Source: Chionis minor (Eukaryota; Chordata; Aves; Charadriiformes; Chionididae). Taken from it: DNA of 64,000 bases. Below the pieces are notes generated by a model. That model did not search any database. It saw only the letters and a program-made list of their open reading frames with translations, and was not told the DNA's origin. Shown here piece after piece: positions 58,501 to 64,000 of this stretch. The stretch lies in contig VZSF01001340.1 in assembly GCA_013398295.1 (NCBI GenBank), positions 372,001 through 436,000 of the forward strand. Direction: 5' to 3'. Position 1 is the stretch's first letter; each line of letters begins with the position of its first letter. The position numbers and the translations under genes were made by a program.

Positions 58501-60639
58501 AAATAAATAGTGGAAGTTGTACATCAAACCAAACACAAAGTCCATCTTGTCCTGAATTCTCTACAAAGGCTGCCTTTCTCTGATGCACCGAATACAGCTG
58601 GATGCCAGGAATACTGAACAAATTACCTGATACCATAAATCCTATTCCACCTGCCTGAACAGAAGGGTAGACAACAGATTTGTAGACAACAGTATGCCAC
58701 AACAATGAAATCTATAATTAAGGATTTAATAAAAATAACACACGCTTTTGAAGTGAATCTGCAGAAAGGAAGCACAAAGCAGAATGTAAGAAAAATCTTT
58801 CTGGTCCATTATGTTTGGCAACAAGACTCATTTAATCACTGTAAATTACCAAATTAGCTTAAAGTATTACACCTAACAGTCCCAGACTTTTAACCGCACT
58901 GCAGGAACTGAACCAGGGCTTCTCACCTCTTCTTGTAGCGGCTGACCAACTGTCATAGTGCAGCAACACAACAGGGTTCAAACATGCCAGTGCATTTTGT
59001 AACAAAAGTAAACTCTGGTAGACTTTAAATACTTAGTAACTCTCCACTTTGGAGCTGTCAAGAAAAAAATCAGAACTTCGGGGATTCAGTTAGCATGTAT
59101 TTATGTGCATTAAGCAAAACATTTTTATGGACAATAGAATGAATCATACTCCAACAGCTTTTATTCTGTGCTTAAAAGCAGTTGGGTTTTTTTTTCCCTC
59201 TGAAGCTACTAATTATTTCATTAAAATTTCAGTCAAAACCAAGTTATCGTTGTCACTGTCAAATTCTGACTTTGTATGCAAACAGCACCTGTTTGTAAAT
59301 AATTAATTTGATTTCTCAGAAAAAGAAAGTAAATTGCCAGAAGGTTTCATTTAGCCTATTGTATAGGGAAAGAGTTCACTCACACATGCTCTGCTCACCT
59401 ACTTTAGAAAGTACTATACAATTTCATTGCAACAGCTCAAAGACCACGCTGCTTTCCAGCAAACTTAGTGTGATTTAAATCTGGAAGCAATCGACAACTA
59501 CTTCCACTTCACTTGCAAAAACAGGGTGGAATCTGAATGGTAAAGCCGCTGAGGAGACTCAAAAGAATCAGGCTCAATTCTAAGATTCCAGGCTGAGTTC
59601 ACCAAATATGGAAGATGGGGGGGTAAAAATTACTTCTTTAGTGGTAAACTGAGACAAGTGTTAAGTTCTAAAACACACAGCGAGGCAGTGTGCTGCTCAT
59701 CGACTTCAGGGATTTATCCATGTTCATACAAGGTAGTGCACAAACAAGTACCGTTAGGTAGTAGGTATGACTGTAGTACCTTTTATTATTCTTTATTGGT
59801 AAATATTTGTACAGCACATAATCGTGCCAACAGACAGTAAGTAGCTCAAGACCCTAAAGGCTGATGATGTTTAAATTTCAAAAGTGTAAGCGCTTACTTC
59901 AGGGACACAGATCTTTTTAGAATAACAGTGAACACTGCTGATTTGGAAAGCAAGTATGGGTTAGGAAGCTCCACTGTCCTCAGAAAACTGAGGCCGTAGC
60001 TAACGTTACAGACCAGAGTAGAGCCACAATAACTTTGCACCCACCAAGGATCAGTTCCTGGATCTCCTTCTGGCTCTGTCAGTGAACTATACAGAACAGC
60101 TTCATCTTTTTGTGCCTCTGCTGCTTCAGGAAGGGCAGGGGACAACTATCCTTTGAGATCCATGGACAGTTAAGTGCAAGGATAACTGAACTGATATTTA
60201 GACAAGAGTTGTATAGTTTATTTGAAAGTCTCCTTCTGGCAGGAACAGCTCCTTTGCTATATTGCAAGTCCTGAAGGCATAGCAAGCCTTGAGACTTTGA
60301 AGATCTGCACAGACTTCATTTCGGTTATCTTCTGTGACAAAGATTTCCTATTCCTTGTTGCACACACACTTTTAGATGGCTCTTTGTAAACTCACAACTG
60401 TCCCACATGAACCCCCGCATGCTGAATTGCTTTACAGTTCCAGTTCCGCTTATTCTCCTCACAATCTTCGCCTTGTTAGACTCTCCAGGTATTTTATTTT
60501 AACACGACTGTCCAGCTGCTCCACAGCCTCCCCTCTCCCCTGATTTCCGTTGCTCTTTTAAAGAACTCTGTAGAAAGTTGTGCTAACAGATGCACTATAC
60601 TGGCCAAACAACAGGATGTTGTAAATGTCCAACTACTGT

Positions 60640-60720
60640 GTGCTTTTCATATGGATATGCTAATGGGCACACTATCAGCACACAGCTGTAAATGCAAATA
60701 ACAGAGCACAGGCTGAGCAT
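60640..60720. promoter_or_regulatory. Candidate POU-factor element: two octamers
   Basis: ATGCTAAT at 60657-60664 and a perfect ATGCAAAT at 60692-60699, on the same strand with starts 35 bp apart, in repeat-free intron 1 sequence. ATGCAAAT is the POU (Oct) octamer. The pairing is suggestive, not proof of function. Confidence 0.35.
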
Positions 60721-63705
60721 CTTTTATGGATGTTTAACCACCTTCTGTCTTGTAAGAGACCAGCTCCCTGCTATTTGTAAGATAAAAAGTGAATAGCTCA
60801 CCTCGTGTCAATGCTGTGTAAATCAATTAAGACAATAACAGCACAGAACAGAGGCACTGTTAAGGCTGGCTCCAGAAGAAGCCTTTAAGTCACCGATGGG
60901 CTTTCTGATCTTGTCCATGGGCTCTCTGATCTGCCCCACAGCTCTGCCCGTTAACCACAGGCACTGGGAAGAGATGTGTTTTACTTGGCTCCATTAGAAG
61001 GATTTTCTAAAAACAACAGTGTGCCACAGTAAACTAAACAATCAAGAAACCTTATGGGTTAAAAGTTTTAAAGGGCCAAATTATCTTACCAAGCTGCCTT
61101 TGGATTTTCTAGCCATCCACCACTCCAGTATCCCCACCTAAAGTTAACAATAACAGTCCCTAGTGGATTTAATGTCATTCCTGGCACCCTGGCTTCTGGG
61201 TTAAACCAAGGGCTGCCAATGCTCATAGGCACATGGGTCCCTGCCTGCCATAGTCTGGTTGAGTAAGGAGAAGGATCCAAATTCACCTTAACACGACTTG
61301 AGCAGAGAAGGAGGTCTGCTCTGTACACCAAAGACTGCTGTGGTTCAGCCTTTTGGCCCCTGATTTACTAATTCCCTTTCACACTGAATCCTAAGATATT
61401 TCACAGGCAGAATTTGTCAGAGATGCAGGTACATTAGCAATAAATAAAGCATCCCCAGTTGTAAAACTTACTGTTTCATCACCAGTTATATCAGCTTGGA
61501 TAGTGACTACAGACACGTTCCTCAGGACGGTCTCTTAACAACACAGGGAAGGACGTAACTGAACGTCACCTTGGTCAAGACGTTTCAGTGTCCATCGGCT
61601 TCTTTGATCATTTTTCTGCTCCGTAGGATTGCACTGCTAGCTAAAAAAAACCCCAAACAAACCAGAGAATCACCCCCTGCACCCATCATAAATACAAAAC
61701 CAGCTAAATTCTGCTGGCAGAAATTACATTGCTACTCTCTCAAATACTGAAATAACCGCATCACAGAATTTGGCTGAAAACAAGAAAAATAATGCAGCAA
61801 ATATATAGTTTTAGAGGAGTCAAAATGGCTTCAGTCATACGAAGCCAACAGCAAATGGAAATGTTTACTTACGATATTTATTGGTGTGTACTATGTGTTG
61901 TTACACAAAGTTAATTGCTCTAATGGTGTGGGAGATGATGTAGCAAGACAATCTGAAGAGAACAGGTCAGCCGTCATATTATGAGAGTTCATATCCATAG
62001 TATGAATTATCAAAATGGTATTTAAGACTCCTACTGCACGTAGATATTCACTAGGTGATTTCAGACACCTCTTTTAGCAAAAGATCACATCAATTTGAAT
62101 TAGTTATAAAGTTCCTAGCTATCTGCAATTGATTCTTTAATTGATACAAAAAAGAATTAATTAAAAAAAGAGCCGCTTTTAGCTTTAATCCATCTGCTTG
62201 AAACCACCGAGCTGCACTATGATGCAGACACAAATATTAATGACCAACTGGCAATAGGATAATGAATCAATAAAGATTTTAAATGGTGTGAGCTAGAACA
62301 ATTACCAACCTAATAGGCAGATAAATAAGGCTACTTGACTTTACCCAAGGAAAATGATTATTCTTAACCACTTACATCGAATGACCTGAACAAAATGCTC
62401 TGATTTTCTTCCCTTCCTGGCACTTTTCCATACTCGCTTCTGCTGTCCCCCATTTCCACAGCTGTGACCACTGTCTCTCCACTGCGCATTAATATGAAAC
62501 TCCTCGGAGCCCACGTATGCTAAAAACAACCATCATGTTCCCAGAACACGCCCTAGGAAAGAGACCTCATGCACGAAGCTGCAGGGACATTTCCAATATT
62601 TCAAGAGAAAGCCTGTAATATCTTACATTTAGCCCAAGGCCAGGGTTTTACTGTTGTTTCATCAGCATATTTCTGGCACTGCCATAAGTTAAATTGCAGT
62701 TTACATTGCCTCCGTATGGAAGGTTTCAGCAAATGCAGTGACAAATGTTATTAAATAACAGCCTCCAACCCAATGGAAAATAAAGTATAAAACCTAGCAG
62801 AAAAAAAACCCAATATGCCAAAAGCATCTGGCGAACCGCGATGCAAACACTATCGAATACGTACTGTTTTCTAAAGGAATGATCTGATTTCTGACAGTAA
62901 TTATGTAGTTGTTGTTATCTATGTTTTGTTTGGCCGTGCCCAGAGGTCTCAGCTATGATTTGGGCTGCCCTGTGCTACGCACTGCACAAACTCGGCATAT
63001 GCGACGGTCTCAGCAGAAAGAAATGAGAGGAGGGTGGTAAGACACATTCTCCTGGAAGATGGAGAGCAGGAGAAGACTCTCCTTCACTGACCGGCCAGCT
63101 GGCATAGGCCAGCCTCAATGGGAAGCAATATTACCAAGAGGATTTGGATGAGACACGAAGGAAAGCCAGGGAAGTTTAATCCTGGCAGAGGCCGCCCCGG
63201 CAGTGCCTGCCCCTGTGCAATCAGAAAACAGGTTGTTCTGCACACCCAGGGGAAAACAAATGCCTTCATTTTGCTACAAGCCTTTTTTCTTGGCGTCTCG
63301 CTTGAATCCTGAGGCTGTAGCACAGCTACAGAAAAGCACAAGAACAGAAACCGCACTGAAATACTGGGCGAGGAGGACATGGAGGAATGGGAACAGAAGT
63401 CATACACAATCCCATAGAAAAGCTACATGCTGCAGGATTTCAATATGATGTCTTTATAAAGTAACTTTTCCCCTGCCTAATTTCACCAAACTCCCTTGGA
63501 GCGCTGTCTCCAGTTGGCTGTGGCTCCCCCTTGCTGGCAGGCGCCATCCGAGCAGCACAAACAGGCCAAGAGCCTCAATAAATCTTAAACTCGCTTCAAA
63601 TGCTGCTTTCTCACAGTGCTGGAAGCTCCGATCCTGTAGATGACAAAGGAAGATTCATCCAATGATACTTTAGGTGCTTACTCCATGTATTTCGAGAAAC
63701 ATTAT

Positions 63706-64000
63706 AAAATCAGAGAATGGTTTGGCTTGGAAGGGACCTTCAAGATCATCTGGTCCTTGAAGATCATCTGCCATGGGCAGGGACACCTCCCACTAGACCA
63801 GGTTGCTCCAAGCCCCGTCCAAACTGGCCTTGAACCTCCAGGGATGGGGCAGCCACAGCTTCTCTGGGCAACCCCGGCCAGGGGCTCACCACCCTCATGG
63901 TGAAAAATGTTTTCCTGAGATGTCATCTAAATCTCCTGTCTCCCAGTTTGAAGCCATTACTCCTCGTTCTATCCCTAGGTGCCCTGGTAAAAAGTCCCTC
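63706..64000 (-). mobile_element. CR1 LINE, runs off the window
   Basis: Starts at AAATCAGAGAATGGTTTGG (diverged tail) and continues through reverse-complemented CR1 3'UTR and the ORF2 C-terminus to the last base. The GATCATCTGGTCCTTGAAGATCATCTG area contains a short local duplication of about 12 bp (GAAGATCATCTG-like). It is closest to the subfamily at 25752-26135. Confidence 0.94.

Larger units (their letters stand above)
51878..63705 (-). other. LHPP intron 1 (3' part), no other gene recognised
   Basis: About 11.8 kb upstream of exon 2 in gene direction. I found no sequence for the expected exon 1 peptide (VLLDxSGVLYD). The stretch is mostly AT-rich unique DNA with no young repeat until the CR1 at the right edge. 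It holds a CpG island near 54955-55500, a TAAT-rich block with paired SOX-type motifs near 53230-53600, a POU octamer pair near 60657-60699, and a further TTAATT-rich block near 62080-62330. Several frames of 60 to 194 codons occur but none resembles a known protein. Confidence 0.7.

Noticed and set aside
58448..58705. An 85-codon minus-strand frame in intron 1 that briefly suggested an esterase-like segment.
   Set aside because: No catalytic motif or flanking exon was found. It is probably chance.
58920..58990. A minus-strand peptide, VVLLHYDSW, vaguely resembles LHPP exon 1 (VLLDxSGVLYD).
   Set aside because: The HAD motif I aspartates are missing and the spacing is wrong.
61086..61331. 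An 81-codon minus-strand frame in intron 1 ending FRWGYWSGGWLENPKAAW.
   Set aside because: I cannot link it to any family, and its length is within chance expectation.

Overview
This window is bird nuclear DNA. The evidence is the repeat content: many 5'-truncated CR1 LINEs with the avian 3' tail (repeats of ATTCTATG), and solo LTRs of the avian endogenous-retrovirus type starting TGTCC or TGTCCTGG. The one protein-coding gene I recognise is split into short exons with GT-AG introns. There are no bacterial operons, CRISPR arrays, or rRNA or tRNA genes that I can see. The species cannot be named from the sequence.

The gene is LHPP (phospholysine phosphohistidine inorganic pyrophosphate phosphatase) on the minus strand. 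Five consecutive coding exons, matching exons 2 to 6 of the seven-exon vertebrate gene, lie at 51877-51690, 50987-50834, 47325-47262, 46099-46007 and 37524-37433. They join in frame into 197 codons and carry HAD-phosphatase motifs II, III and IV. Exon 1 (motif I, the nucleophile aspartate) should lie to the right of the window. Exon 7 (about 31 codons) was not found and is either left of coordinate 1 or missed by eye. So 37525-63999 is LHPP intronic sequence plus exons, and 1-37432 is intron 6 and/or sequence downstream of the gene.

Layout: 1-31 kb is richer in G+C and in repeats. It holds nine CR1 intervals (one a CR1 nested in another), three solo LTRs with target-site duplications (5487-6161 plus, 6463-7252 minus, 28806-29461 plus) and a dense CpG cluster at 26390-27150 with no gene I can assign to it. 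From 31 kb to 64 kb the sequence is more AT-rich and has few young repeats: one MIR-like fragment, one CR1 in intron 5, one old CR1-like tail, and one CR1 running off the right end. Here I also mark an 82-bp tandem duplication just past exon 6, a second CpG island inside intron 1 (about 54955-55500), G-rich tracts, and AT-rich blocks with paired SOX, POU, GATA or OTX-type motifs that look like developmental enhancers.

I did not find a clearly new biological system. The best leads are the two orphan CpG islands, the candidate enhancers, a CTCF-like word carried by the LTR family and repeated at 34608, and the CR1 subfamily whose copies share the same one-base frame change.
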